A stretch of 64,000 nt of DNA from Algoriphagus aestuariicola (GCF_017254835.1 NZ_JAFKCW010000002.1:914592-978591), one strand, 5' to 3'; numbered from the stretch's first letter, positions 25,465 to 34,422 are shown. The notes: generated by a model not told the origin, from the letters alone. A program made the numbers and translations.

Positions 25465-27258
25465 ATGCTTCAGAATTCAGGACTCCACACTTTCCACATC
25501 CCGGTGATGGGATTGGGCTATACCGTCGATACCCCACTCAAAGTCGCCCGATTCGGCATTTCCAGCGTCGTATCCATCATGGACGATTTTCTTCTGGAGG
25601 ATATGCGAAAGATCCATTCCGCAAAGCTCAATCTTCCTTTCATGCCGATTTTGGAAACTGAAGAGGACTACCGTGCAAAAAGAGTCCAAGCCTACCTCGA
25701 CCTACTGCACGATGCCATCCAAACTCAGGTGGAAGAGCTCAAAAACGAAAGTTGGGAAACTGGCGAGGCCATGACCCAGCTCGTCGCCCTGCTTCCGCAA
25801 GAGAGCAAACTCGCTAACCTTTTCGCGGAATACCAGAAGGCAGAGGACGAGGAAAAGCCAAACCTGAAAAACCGAATCAACTCGCTGCTAAAGCCTGGAT
25901 CCGTGGATGTCAATATCATGACCAAGGTCGACAAGCTCAACTACGACAAAGAAGGCCAAGCACTGCCGAGAGAGTTTTCTGATGCGCTTTCTTCCTTGAG
26001 AGGCTTCGCCAAAAGCAAGCTGAATGCAGCCGTGGTGTTCTCAGCAGGTATGAATCCAGCACTCTACAGCTATGCGGAGCAGTTTGCCGACTTTTTCCCC
26101 GACAAAAATAGTCAGCTCAAAAAACGTATTATCCTCAAGGTCAGCGATTATAGATCCGCCCTGATTCAAGGAAAATTCCTGGCCAAAAAAGGCCTTTGGG
26201 TCTCGGAGTTCCGCATAGAATCGGGCCTCAACTGTGGCGGTCATGCCTTTGCTTCAGACGGCTTTCTCGCCGGACCGATTTTGGAAGATTTCAAAAGCAA
26301 CAGAAAAGAGCTAATCAACACGATCCGTCAATCCTGCAATCAAGCCTTGGCTGAAAAAGGGCTAAAGCTTTTGTCTGAAAATGAAACCATCAAAATCACC
26401 TACCAAGGCGGAATCGGCACGGCAGGTGAGGACAGCTTCCTACGAAGCTACTATGAACTGGACGGCACCGGCTGGGGAAGTCCCTTTCTCCTAGTACCAG
26501 AAGCCACGGCCGTGGATGATGAGACCATCCAACGCATCATCGCTGCAAAGCAGTCCGACTTTTTTCTCAGCCAAGCTTCTCCCCTCGGTGTGCCTTTCAA
26601 CAATCTACGAACCAGCAGCGGAGAAGAGCAGCGCAAAGAACGCATAGAAAAAGGCCGTCCGGGCAGTCCTTGCTACAAAAAATTCCTGAGTTTCAGTACA
26701 GAGTTTACCGAAAAGCCGATCTGTACTGCCTCCCGTCAATACCAGAATTTAAAAGCAGAACTTTTCAAGGAAGGAAAAGTGAGTCAGGAAGATCTCAATG
26801 AGGTCTTGGAAAAAGACTGTCTCTGCGAAGGACTAAGCGCCCCGGCAATCTTGGCTCAAGGCGAAAATCCGAGAAGAAATCTGAATGCCGTGACCATCTG
26901 CCCCGGACCCAATTTGGCCTATTTCAAAGGCGTCTTCAGCCTCAAGGAAATGGTTGATCACATCTACGGCAAGATCGCGCTGAAACTGGAATCTGATCGC
27001 CCGCATATCTTTGTCAAAGAGGCCCAGCTCTATGTGGATTACCTGAAAAAGGAATTTCAAAAACTTCTGCCTGAAGCCTCAGCCAAGCAGGAAGCTTATC
27101 TGGAGAAATTCAGAAAAAACCTGAACCTGGGCCTATCCTATTATCAGGATTTGGTTAACTCCATACAGCTGGACTCTGAAGAAATCATCGAAAAGATAAG
27201 GCTACAGCTGGATGCGCTGAAGGCGGAAATTGAAGCGATAAAGCCTGCTTTGATTTAG
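25465..27258 (+). CDS. Large protein of unknown function, possible TIM-barrel flavoenzyme with Cys-rich region
   Basis: This 597-residue cytosolic protein is not a family I can name. Its opening, HIPVMGLGYTVDTPLKVARF followed by GISSVVSIMDD, resembles the start of nitronate-monooxygenase or IMP-dehydrogenase-like barrels. GLNCGGHAFASDGFLAGP and ITYQGGIGTAGE look like phosphate-loop segments. The C-terminal part has conserved-looking cysteines (SPCYKKF, KPICTASRQY, KDCLCEGL, TICPGPN) that could hold metal or an iron-sulfur cluster. The tail (about 540-597) is helical. Molybdenum-cofactor genes lie downstream on the other strand; a link is not shown. Confidence 0.75.
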   Translation: MLQNSGLHTFHIPVMGLGYTVDTPLKVARFGISSVVSIMDDFLLEDMRKIHSAKLNLPFMPILETEEDYRAKRVQAYLDLLHDAIQTQVEELKNESWETGEAMTQLVALLPQESKLANLFAEYQKAEDEEKPNLKNRINSLLKPGSVDVNIMTKVDKLNYDKEGQALPREFSDALSSLRGFAKSKLNAAVVFSAGMNPALYSYAEQFADFFPDKNSQLKKRIILKVSDYRSALIQGKFLAKKGLWVSEFRIESGLNCGGHAFASDGFLAGPILEDFKSNRKELINTIRQSCNQALAEKGLKLLSENETIKITYQGGIGTAGEDSFLRSYYELDGTGWGSPFLLVPEATAVDDETIQRIIAAKQSDFFLSQASPLGVPFNNLRTSSGEEQRKERIEKGRPGSPCYKKFLSFSTEFTEKPICTASRQYQNLKAELFKEGKVSQEDLNEVLEKDCLCEGLSAPAILAQGENPRRNLNAVTICPGPNLAYFKGVFSLKEMVDHIYGKIALKLESDRPHIFVKEAQLYVDYLKKEFQKLLPEASAKQEAYLEKFRKNLNLGLSYYQDLVNSIQLDSEEIIEKIRLQLDALKAEIEAIKPALI

Positions 27259-27349
27259 GGGAAAAGTTATGAGTTTTCTGCGGTGGCAGCACATCTCCCG
27301 TGTATTTCATCTTCATCTTGCATTGAGAAAAAACGCCAATCCCTGCTAC

Positions 27350-27391
27350 CTAAATCTTGATTCTTGGCTCTAGGTTCTTGATACTAGCTAC
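27350..27391. repeat. Degenerate CTTGATTCTTGG-type spacer
   Basis: Near-repeats of the form TCTTGATTCTTGGCTC and GGTTCTTGATACTAG lie just downstream of the moaC-mogA stop on the minus strand. They look like a low-complexity intergenic spacer rather than coding sequence. Confidence 0.35.
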
Positions 27392-27395
27392 TCCC

Positions 27396-28301
27396 TCAAT
27401 GCCTTCCTCCTCCGAGGATATGAAACACATGCAAGACTGCTGGGAATATCGCATCTATGGACTCGCCAGCTGCGGCGGCTGAACCTGGAAGCCCAAGTAC
27501 GAGCATTTTACCAATTGTGCCTGCCACCGATCTGGACAGCATAGCAGTGGGCACGCGCTGCTGTCCGTAGCTTCGGATCGCTTCTTCGATTCCAGGAATT
27601 CTCCGGGTCAAGATCGGCTCCAACGCCTCGGGTGTGATATCCCTGGGCGAAAGTCCCGTTCCGCCCGTGAAGATCAGAATGTCGGTTTCCTGCGCGACGG
27701 CGTCATGGGCAGCGTTTTGAATCTTGTCGCTATCGTCAGGGATTACGACATAGTTGGTGACCTGTATGCCGAGACCCTCCAACTTCCCTATGATGGTTTT
27801 ACCCGATTTGTCCTCTCCCAGCCCCTTGGAGATCGAGTCGGAGCAGACCACCACAGCAGCTCGCAGCTTGCTAAAGTCTGCTTTCTGGTCTGACTTCCCT
27901 CCGCGCTTTTCCATTAGTTTGATGTGCTGAATGCTGATGCCTTTGTCTATAGGCTTCAGCATATCGTACATAGTCAGCGCCACTACCGAAGCGGCATGCA
28001 TGGCTTCGACTTCCACGCCGGTTTTGTATACGGTATGGACTTCCACCAAGACTTGGATCTCCATCTCCCCTATCTCATAGCTTACGGAGGTAAACTCAAT
28101 CGGTAAAGGATGGCAATCGGGAATCATGTCGGCAGTCCGTTTGGCGGCAAAGAGTCCGGCCGTTTTGGCCATCTCCAGCACATCGCCTTTGGGAACGGTT
28201 CGGTCTTTTACTGCCTGAATCGTCTCCGGTTTGCTCACGCAAACAACAGCTTGGGCAATAGCCTTTCTTAGGGTTGTGGATTTATGGGTGATGTTGATCA
28301 T
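27396..28301 (-). CDS. moaCB: MoaC-MogA/MoaB fusion, molybdenum cofactor biosynthesis
   Basis: This 301-residue fusion has an N-terminal MoaC domain (residues about 1-140; DMIPDCHPLPIEFTSV and the EVHTVYKTGVEVEAMHAASV core). It makes cyclic pyranopterin monophosphate from the MoaA product. The C-terminal MogA/MoaB domain (about 148-301; VVVCSDSISKG, FTGGTGLSPRDITPEAL, GLPGSAAAAGESI) adenylylates molybdopterin. It is the last gene of the operon starting at 33161 and lies 161 bases after moaE, the only sizeable gap in the operon, which is filled with repeat-like sequence. Confidence 0.94.
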   Translation of the reverse strand: MINITHKSTTLRKAIAQAVVCVSKPETIQAVKDRTVPKGDVLEMAKTAGLFAAKRTADMIPDCHPLPIEFTSVSYEIGEMEIQVLVEVHTVYKTGVEVEAMHAASVVALTMYDMLKPIDKGISIQHIKLMEKRGGKSDQKADFSKLRAAVVVCSDSISKGLGEDKSGKTIIGKLEGLGIQVTNYVVIPDDSDKIQNAAHDAVAQETDILIFTGGTGLSPRDITPEALEPILTRRIPGIEEAIRSYGQQRVPTAMLSRSVAGTIGKMLVLGLPGSAAAAGESIDAIFPAVLHVFHILGGGRH

Positions 28302-28309
28302 GGTTCTAT

Positions 28310-28462
28310 TTTTTTCAACGGTCGACGGTCAACAGTCCACCGAACATGTCGTCCTTACTCAATCGATATCGAAGTCGGCACTTCCGTCTTTTACACATCC
28401 GTCATCGGACACCGGACATTTGACTCTACCGGCAGTTGATAGTCGACTGTGGTCTATGGACT
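28310..28462. repeat. Degenerate GTC-rich repeat-like spacer inside the moa operon
   Basis: Between moaE and moaC-mogA lies a run of short imperfect units: GTCGACGGTCAACAGTCC, CCGTCATCGGACACCGGACA, GTTGATAGTCGACTGTGG and GGTCTATGGACTTCAGACA. I see no gene, and no T-rich terminator on the minus strand. Such spacers probably arise by slippage or belong to a dispersed family. Confidence 0.45.
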
Positions 28463-28909
28463 TCAGACATTCACCTTCCACACGTGGCCATCCGAGTCTA
28501 GGATTTCCTTTCCCCAAACGGGCAGCTCGGCTTTGATCCGCTCGACCAATTTGTCACAGGCATCCATCGCAGCATTGCGGTGCTTGGAAGAGGTGAATAC
28601 AAACAGGCAAAGCTCTCCCACTTTTACCTCTCCCAAACTGTGGTAAATGTGCATACAGGTCAGTGGGTATTTGGCAAAAATGGCCTCACGGATTTCAAAA
28701 GCCTTTTCCAAAGCCATCTCCTCGTATGCGGAATAGTCAATGGCAACGACCTTGCCTTCGGGCTTTTCATCCGCCCGGACTTGCCCAAGAAATATGGAAT
28801 GCCCTCCAATGTCCGTTTTAGTGGAATGGTTGGCGATCGACTGGGCGATCTTCTCGGGTGTGATTGCTCCCTGTACGAATATGTTCTTCGGTTTGCGTTC
28901 TTTTTCCAT
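28463..28909 (-). CDS. moaE: Molybdopterin synthase catalytic subunit MoaE
   Basis: MoaE, with two MoaD subunits, inserts two dithiolene sulfurs into cyclic pyranopterin monophosphate. The 148-residue length is normal. Family features are GGHSIFLGQVRADEK, VVAIDYSAYEEMALEKAFEI, CMHIYHSLGEVKVGE and FVFTSSKHRNAAMDACDKL, and the lysine of VWKVNV follows at the C-terminus. It starts six bases after the moeB/thiF-like gene, so the two are co-translated or closely linked. Confidence 0.94.
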   Translation of the reverse strand: MEKERKPKNIFVQGAITPEKIAQSIANHSTKTDIGGHSIFLGQVRADEKPEGKVVAIDYSAYEEMALEKAFEIREAIFAKYPLTCMHIYHSLGEVKVGELCLFVFTSSKHRNAAMDACDKLVERIKAELPVWGKEILDSDGHVWKVNV

Positions 28910-28915
28910 GCTTGC

Positions 28916-29983
28916 TTAGGTCTTCAAGGCATTGATCCCGCCTCGGATTGAATAGATCTTTTTGTCCGGATAGGTCTGCTGAAGCTGTTGCGCGGCTTGT
29001 TGGCTGCGGATACCGCTTTGGCAGAAAAACAAGACCTCCTCCGATTCTTCGAGGCGGTCCAGTTGCGCGCTAAGGTTTGAAAGGGGAATTTTGATCAAGC
29101 CCGTGCATTCAAGCGGAGGCATTTCGCCGGGTTCGCGCACGTCCACAAAAGCCACATCCGAATTCATTTTACGCATAGCCTCAGACCAGGTCAATTGCTT
29201 GATGCCCTCACAAGCCAGCTCGTAGTCCATAATTTCGAATGAAGCAAGTGACCGGGGCATAGCTTCCCTCGTTTCCGCGCTGGGGACAAGCTCCACTTCA
29301 TAGGTTTGAGCAGTCAGGCTGTTGAAAAAAAGCACCTTATTTTTCAGCGGCTTGCAGAATCCGCTTAAAACCTTGATCGCTTCCAAAGCCATCAAGTTGC
29401 CAATAATCCCAGGCAAAACACCCAAGACTCCTGTATCGGCGCAGTTGGGAATCTCGGAAGCGGCTGGCATCTTGGGATACAAGTCCCGGTAATTGGCGGA
29501 ATTTGGTCCCAGGTTAAAAACTGAAACCTGTCCCTCATGCTGATAGATCGCGCCGAAAACAAGCGGCTTTTCCATCAGTACGCAAGCGTCATTGACCAAA
29601 TATCTTGTTGGAAAATTGTCCGTGCCGTCAACGACCAAATCGTAACCTGAAATGATTTCCTGGGCATTTTCCACGGAAAAAAATTCGGGAATAATCTCCC
29701 ACTGGATATCGTCGTATTTATGCTGAAAGTACCGGACTGCTGTCTCGGCCTTGTTTTTTCCCAAGTCTCCGACGCCGAACAGCACCTGTCGGTTGAGATT
29801 GGAAAGCGCAACGGTATCTCCGTCCGCCAATCCGATTTTCCCGACGCCTGCAGCAGCCAGATAAAGCAAAATCGGACATCCCAATCCTCCCGCGCCGATC
29901 ACCAACACTGAGGAATTCCGAAGTTTTTGCTGCCCTTCTTTACCAAATCCGGGCAAGATTTCTTGTCTGTCAAATCGGCTCAT
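28916..29983 (-). CDS. moeB: MoeB/ThiF-type adenylyltransferase with C-terminal rhodanese domain
   Basis: This 355-residue protein adenylylates the MoaD C-terminus and probably passes sulfur to it. The ThiF domain (about 1-245) has the nucleotide loop IGAGGLGCPILLYLA, the arginine finger in SNLNRQVLF, the VVDGTDNFPTR segment and the NCADTGVLGVLPGIIG cysteine region. The rhodanese domain (about 260-355) has its active-site loop FFCQSGIRS. This two-domain layout matches MOCS3-like proteins. It sits between moaD and moaE. A role in thiamine sulfur transfer is less likely here. Confidence 0.92.
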   Translation of the reverse strand: MSRFDRQEILPGFGKEGQQKLRNSSVLVIGAGGLGCPILLYLAAAGVGKIGLADGDTVALSNLNRQVLFGVGDLGKNKAETAVRYFQHKYDDIQWEIIPEFFSVENAQEIISGYDLVVDGTDNFPTRYLVNDACVLMEKPLVFGAIYQHEGQVSVFNLGPNSANYRDLYPKMPAASEIPNCADTGVLGVLPGIIGNLMALEAIKVLSGFCKPLKNKVLFFNSLTAQTYEVELVPSAETREAMPRSLASFEIMDYELACEGIKQLTWSEAMRKMNSDVAFVDVREPGEMPPLECTGLIKIPLSNLSAQLDRLEESEEVLFFCQSGIRSQQAAQQLQQTYPDKKIYSIRGGINALKT

Positions 29984-29986
29984 CGG

Positions 29987-30226
29987 CTATCCTCCAGAAA
30001 AGGGTGGTAAAAGCGCCACCTCAGCTCCTGCTGGAATCTCCGCATCGCTCTGAAGCAGCTTCTTATTGATTGCAAAACCAAATTTGGCGGCCTTAAGATC
30101 TGGAAATTCATTTTCCAACTTCGCCCTGAGCGCCTCCAGGGTCCCCGGATTCTTCCACTCCAACTCACTCCCGCCGATTTTCTCGGCGATCATTCCAAAT
30201 GCTTTGATGAGTATTACTTCATTCAT
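29987..30226 (-). CDS. moaD: Molybdopterin synthase sulfur carrier subunit MoaD
   Basis: This 79-residue ubiquitin-like protein ends in the Gly-Gly (ALLPPFSGG) needed for adenylylation and thiocarboxylate formation. FGMIAEKIGGSELEW and LRAKLENEFPDL are family-typical. It starts 29 bases after the TSUP gene and ends three bases before the activating enzyme, exactly the order expected of a sulfur-transfer module. Confidence 0.93.
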   Translation of the reverse strand: MNEVILIKAFGMIAEKIGGSELEWKNPGTLEALRAKLENEFPDLKAAKFGFAINKKLLQSDAEIPAGAEVALLPPFSGG

Positions 30227-30255
30227 GGCAACTAATCTACAACTCCCTGCCCGTT

Positions 30256-30990
30256 TTATCCAATTATCAACTTGACTGCTGCAAAAGCAAGCACAAAGGC
30301 CAGGAGGTATTTCAGGAACTTAGGGCTGAACTTTTTTGCCCCCAAATAGGCACCTGCCGCACCTCCAGCTATCGTGAGAGGCAACAGTATCCATAACTGG
30401 GTTGAAAACTCAATATGAAATACCGAAGCGCCGAGGAAGCCTGAAACCGAGTTTAAAAAGATAAACAAAGCGCTCAAGGCCGCTGTTTCCTTCACCCCTG
30501 CCCATCCCAGCATCAGGATAATTGGTGAAAGGATGATTCCTCCGCCTATCCCAATCATGCCGGAAAGCAAACCGATGGCGAAGCCCAGCATAGGACCCAT
30601 CCACCATTTTCGCTCAACCTTTTCGGTATCCGAAATTGGAAACACCCCCGCAAACCTCAATACAGGAAATATGAGTAAGACACCCAAGATCTTCTTGTAT
30701 ATACCCGTTTCCAGCAACAAGGTTCCGCCCAAATAGGCCGCCGGGATAGAGAAGATGATCAGGGACAAAAACAGGCTCAGGGGAAATTGGCCGGATTTCC
30801 TATAATTCAGGAAGGAAATCATAGACACGAACATATTCAGAATCAACGCAGATGGGCGAATTTCCTCTGGAGCAAAACCCATCAAAGCCAAGATCATCAA
30901 GTAACTACTCGCGCCTCCGTGTCCAACTGAAGCATACATAAACGCCGCAAAGGGCATTAGGAAGTATAAAAACCAATCCCAAAGTTCCAT
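30256..30990 (-). CDS. TSUP/TauE-SafE-family membrane transporter
   Basis: This 244-residue protein has about seven to eight hydrophobic segments and the TSUP signature pattern: VGHGGASSYLMILALMGF near the N-terminus and IGIGGGIILSPIILMLGWAG in the middle. The family moves sulfite, sulfonates or other organosulfur anions. It starts three bases from the end of moeA and lies just before moaD, so it is in the molybdenum-cofactor operon. A role in sulfur supply or in molybdate/sulfur-anion transport is possible but only inferred. Confidence 0.9.
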   Translation of the reverse strand: MELWDWFLYFLMPFAAFMYASVGHGGASSYLMILALMGFAPEEIRPSALILNMFVSMISFLNYRKSGQFPLSLFLSLIIFSIPAAYLGGTLLLETGIYKKILGVLLIFPVLRFAGVFPISDTEKVERKWWMGPMLGFAIGLLSGMIGIGGGIILSPIILMLGWAGVKETAALSALFIFLNSVSGFLGASVFHIEFSTQLWILLPLTIAGGAAGAYLGAKKFSPKFLKYLLAFVLAFAAVKLIIG

Positions 30991-30993
30991 GTC

Positions 30994-32181
30994 CTAAATC
31001 CAGCTATAATAGGCAACAAGACTTCCTTCTTCCACATGGCTGAGATCTTCAGGAATCTCCACTAAGCCATCAGCGACACCAAAAGGAAGCAAATTGAACG
31101 ACTCTTGTCCGGGTAATATTTCTGCTTTTCCAGACTCCAGCTTGGCTTTTAAGAAAAAGGTCAAGGGTGCATTTTTCTTGAAGTCTTTGGAAATAGGGTA
31201 ATAAGTTGGTGCATTCCAGGAATTGGATTTGCCGTTCCATTCTTGGATCAAAGGCTTGACGTATTGGACAAAACAACTTAACACCGACGCTGGATTTCCG
31301 GGTAAAGCGAAAACAATTTTCTCTTTTTTCCTCCCTACAAAAAGTGGCTTTCCGGGTCTTTGTTTGACTTTATAGAAGATTTGCTCCACGCCATTCTCCA
31401 GAAGACTTGGTTTGACAAAATCAAAATCCCCTACCGAAATTCCTCCGGTCAACAAAAGCAAATCCACACGTTCCAATGCCTCTCCAATGACTCGAGTCAC
31501 CTCAGTCGCTTCGTCTTTCACTTTGAAAATCTGAATATTTTCAATACCCAAAAGCTGCAAATAAGCCCGCAAAGCGGGTCCATTGGCATTGTAGATTTGG
31601 CCGGAAGCCAAAGGATTCCCGATTTCGATGATCTCGTCTCCAGTAAGAATAATCCCCACTTTCGGAGAGACAAAAACTTCTAGCTCTTGGATTCCAAGGG
31701 AAGCCAACAAGCCTATGGTTCCAGGTGTGACTAGGGAATGACTGGGCAACACCACTTCTCCCACTTGACATTGAGCTCCGGCTTCGCGGACATTCATTCC
31801 TTTGGTAACTCTCTCCTGCTCAAAGAACACCTTATCCCCAACTATCGTAACCCATTCTTGCTGGATGACGGTATCGGCTCCTTTTGGAACTGGGGCTCCT
31901 GTGAAAATCCGAGCTGCTTCACCAGCTTTCAGTTGAAAATCAGTGGCTGATCCCGCTTGGATAACATCTACGACCGTTCTGCTTTCTCCCGAATCCGCAA
32001 AAGAAAAGGCATATCCATCCATTCCGGAATTGTCAAAGGAGGGCACGTTCATAGGAGAAATAATCGGAGACGAAGTGTATTTGCCCAAAGATTTCCCCAG
32101 AGGACTTTGCTCAGTTTTTTGGAAAAGGTCGAGAGATTTTAAAAGCTCTTTGGCTTTGGAAACAGAAACAAATTCAAGCAT
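30994..32181 (-). CDS. moeA: Molybdopterin molybdenumtransferase MoeA
   Basis: MoeA inserts molybdate into adenylylated molybdopterin. The 395 residues show the domain set: NVPSFDNSGMDGYAF, AARIFTGAPVPKGADTVIQQ, VGIILTGDEI, LLLTGGISVGDFDFVK and FALPGNPASVLSCFVQYV. The C-terminal MoeA domain IV is present. Its ATG overlaps the moaA stop as TAATG, so translation is coupled. Confidence 0.95.
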   Translation of the reverse strand: MLEFVSVSKAKELLKSLDLFQKTEQSPLGKSLGKYTSSPIISPMNVPSFDNSGMDGYAFSFADSGESRTVVDVIQAGSATDFQLKAGEAARIFTGAPVPKGADTVIQQEWVTIVGDKVFFEQERVTKGMNVREAGAQCQVGEVVLPSHSLVTPGTIGLLASLGIQELEVFVSPKVGIILTGDEIIEIGNPLASGQIYNANGPALRAYLQLLGIENIQIFKVKDEATEVTRVIGEALERVDLLLLTGGISVGDFDFVKPSLLENGVEQIFYKVKQRPGKPLFVGRKKEKIVFALPGNPASVLSCFVQYVKPLIQEWNGKSNSWNAPTYYPISKDFKKNAPLTFFLKAKLESGKAEILPGQESFNLLPFGVADGLVEIPEDLSHVEEGSLVAYYSWI

Positions 32182-33161
32182 TACCCACCGATTGTAATCA
32201 TACTTCTATTTTCCATTTTGTCTGGATCAGCTTTTTTGTAATCGGCTGTAAACTGCCCACCCAAAGCAGCATGTTTTTTAGACAAGGATTGCTCAATCAA
32301 AGACACAACTTCCTGACCTGAGCGAAGTGCGGTCAACAAATCCAATTCATCTTTGCCAAAAAGGCAATTTTTGATCTTTCCGTCGGCAGTCAATCGAAGC
32401 CGGTTGCAATTGCTGCAAAAGTGCTCACTCATCGTGGTGATGAAGGCAAAAGTTCCGGCAAATCCAGGTACTTGGTATTTCTTGGCGGTGTCGTGTTTGA
32501 GATCTTCCAGTTTGATGACCGGAAATTCGGCTTTGACCAACTCAAGCATCTGATTCGCGGTGACTACCTGCTTGCTGGACCAGTGGTTACCGGCAAAGGG
32601 CATAAATTCGATAAACCGGACATGTAGAGGCAGCTTTTCCGTGGCTCTTACGAAGCCACAGAGTTCATCCTCGATCAGCCCATGAAGTGCCACGGCATTC
32701 ACTTTGACCCGAAAACCTTCTTCCAAAAGCAGGTTGATATTTTCCCAGACTTTGTCAAACTGATCACGTCGAGTCAATTTTTGAAACTTCTCCCGATTGA
32801 GAGTATCCAAACTGACATTCACGGAGCGAACACCTGCTGACTTCAACTGCTCGACATGCTTGTGAATAAGGACTCCGTTGGTAGTGAGGGTAGTTTCTAC
32901 TCCCATTTTCGCAATCCCTTCCAGAATCTCAGGAAATTCCTTTCTGACCAAGGGTTCTCCCCCAGTTAGACGTATCTTGTTTATCCCCAAACCCACAAAG
33001 ACCTCTGCCAATTTTAGGATTTCCTCCTTGCTCATCAGCTTGGACGAAGGCATCCACTCCATCTCCTCCACTGGCATGCAGTAGGAGCAGCGGAAATTGC
33101 AGTTATCAGTGAGCGATATCCGCAGGTAATCGTGAATACGTCCAAAATTGTCTTTAAGCAT
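32181..33161 (-). CDS. moaA: GTP 3',8-cyclase MoaA
   Basis: This radical SAM enzyme starts molybdenum cofactor synthesis by rearranging GTP. The 326-residue protein has the cluster motif Cys21-x3-Cys25-x2-Cys28 (DNCNFRCSYC), the SAM-binding RLTGGEPLVRKEFPE, and the C-terminal cluster cysteines in HFCSNCNRLRLTADGKIKNC. It ends in the Gly-Gly (TIGG) needed for activity. It is the first gene of a seven-gene minus-strand operon; the promoter should lie in the roughly 100 bases before 33161. Confidence 0.96.
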   Translation of the reverse strand: MLKDNFGRIHDYLRISLTDNCNFRCSYCMPVEEMEWMPSSKLMSKEEILKLAEVFVGLGINKIRLTGGEPLVRKEFPEILEGIAKMGVETTLTTNGVLIHKHVEQLKSAGVRSVNVSLDTLNREKFQKLTRRDQFDKVWENINLLLEEGFRVKVNAVALHGLIEDELCGFVRATEKLPLHVRFIEFMPFAGNHWSSKQVVTANQMLELVKAEFPVIKLEDLKHDTAKKYQVPGFAGTFAFITTMSEHFCSNCNRLRLTADGKIKNCLFGKDELDLLTALRSGQEVVSLIEQSLSKKHAALGGQFTADYKKADPDKMENRSMITIGG

Positions 33162-33289
33162 ACGCTATGTTAGGCAATAAAATTTTGAAATGAAATTAAA
33201 CCTTTTTCAATGGACAAGTCCTTTTTTTAGATTTTATCCAACTTTTCGGAATTGAGTTGGATTGAGATTGAGATGCTTTTTGAAGAAAT

Positions 33290-33663
33290 TGGGACAAGGG
33301 TTTTTGACCGGAAAAATCGACGCCTCCACTTCCTTTGAGGCTGGAGATTTCAGAAATGTGGTTCCGAGATTCGCCGAGGAAAACCGAAAAGCAAATCAAG
33401 CGGTCACAGACACCTTGCAGCTGATTGCTGATTCCCAGCAGGCCACTCCCGCGCAAATTGCCCTAGCCTGGATTTTGGCACAGAAACTATGGATCGAGCC
33501 CATTCCCGGTACCACCAAAAAGCATCGTCTGGAAGAAAACTTAGGAGGTGCTTCTATTCATTTGTCCTCCACGGACTTGGCGGAGATTGACCGGGTTTTC
33601 AAAGAATTGACCATTGTGGGCAATCGCTATCCAGAAGCTGCCAAAAAAATGATTGACCGATAG
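33290..33663 (+). pseudogene. Aldo/keto reductase, C-terminal remnant
   Basis: About 125 residues match the last third of aldo/keto reductases of the YajO/Tas-like type: GQGFLTGKID, then ATPAQIALAWILAQK, EPIPGTTKKHRLEENLGG and LSSTDLAEID. A full protein needs about 330 residues. The N-terminal catalytic part (Asp, Tyr, Lys, His tetrad) is missing and the upstream bases do not encode it. The frame starts formally at 33262, but homology begins near 33290. It is most likely a deletion remnant, not a working enzyme. Confidence 0.75.
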
Positions 33664-33812
33664 GATTTGGGACACAGCAAATTGGTAGCGCCGGTTTGCA
33701 CTGGTCGAAATGCCAGACGACCCTTTAAATCAAGAAGAATCTTCCTTATCGCTGTTCTGAGTAGAAGTGAAGTAAGGAATTTCGTAACTTCTAGCAAAAA
33801 AAAACAATCCCC

Positions 33813-34334
33813 ATGAAACTCTTAGCTATCCTCGCCTTCTTTTTGGGATTCACATCCCTCACACTCGCCCAGAGTCCCGTTGACGATATGGTCAAAGACT
33901 GGGAGCGCGCCAAAGCCTTCACCAAGGAATACCTTGATGCCATGCCAGCCGACAAGTACAATTTAAAACCAACTCCTGAGATGCGCTCCTTTGCCCAACA
34001 GATGCTCCACTTGGCCGATGCCAACTACGGCTTCATTGCCGCAGCAACTGGTCTAGCAAGCCCAGTCGGAATGGGGGCCTCAGAAAAAGCGGAGGATCAA
34101 TCAAAAGAAAATACTACAAAGCTTGTCATGGCGAGTTACGACTTCGTGATCGGCAGCATTAAGACCATGACTCCGGAAAAACTGGCTGAAAACACGACGC
34201 TCTTTGGGAGATTTGAGATGAGCAAGGGCAAAGCATTGGAAAAGGCCTTTGAACATCAGACTCACCACAGAGGTCAGGCAACCGTCTACATTCGACTTGG
34301 CGGAGCAACTCCTCCACAGGAAAAGCTATTCTGA
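33813..34334 (+). CDS. Exported DinB-family protein
   Basis: This 173-residue protein has an N-terminal signal peptide (residues 1-19, LLAILAFFLGFTSLTLAQ) in front of a DinB-like four-helix bundle. Histidine positions fitting a metal site are MLHLADANYG and FEHQTHHRGQATVYIR. Export of DinB proteins is common in Bacteroidota, but the function is unknown. It differs from the cytosolic DinB protein at 16804 in localisation. A hairpin terminator follows at 34386-34422. Confidence 0.88.
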   Translation: MKLLAILAFFLGFTSLTLAQSPVDDMVKDWERAKAFTKEYLDAMPADKYNLKPTPEMRSFAQQMLHLADANYGFIAAATGLASPVGMGASEKAEDQSKENTTKLVMASYDFVIGSIKTMTPEKLAENTTLFGRFEMSKGKALEKAFEHQTHHRGQATVYIRLGGATPPQEKLF

Positions 34335-34385
34335 TCTGAGATCATTTTCGTTGCGATTAATCGGACGAAAATCAACCAACATTCC

Positions 34386-34422
34386 TAGGCCTGAACTTCT
34401 CGTTTGGTGAGGTTCAGGCCTA
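34386..34422 (+). terminator. Intrinsic terminator after the exported DinB gene
   Basis: A perfect 11-base stem (34386-34396 with 34412-34422) with a 15-base loop is followed by ACTTTTCC. The T run is short, so it could alternatively be a REP-like palindrome. The rest of the 277-base gap up to 34611 shows no gene. Confidence 0.55.

Noticed and set aside
28310-28462. CRISPR-like array in the moa operon gap
   Set aside because: The units are short, imperfect and irregularly spaced, with no constant repeat and spacer lengths.
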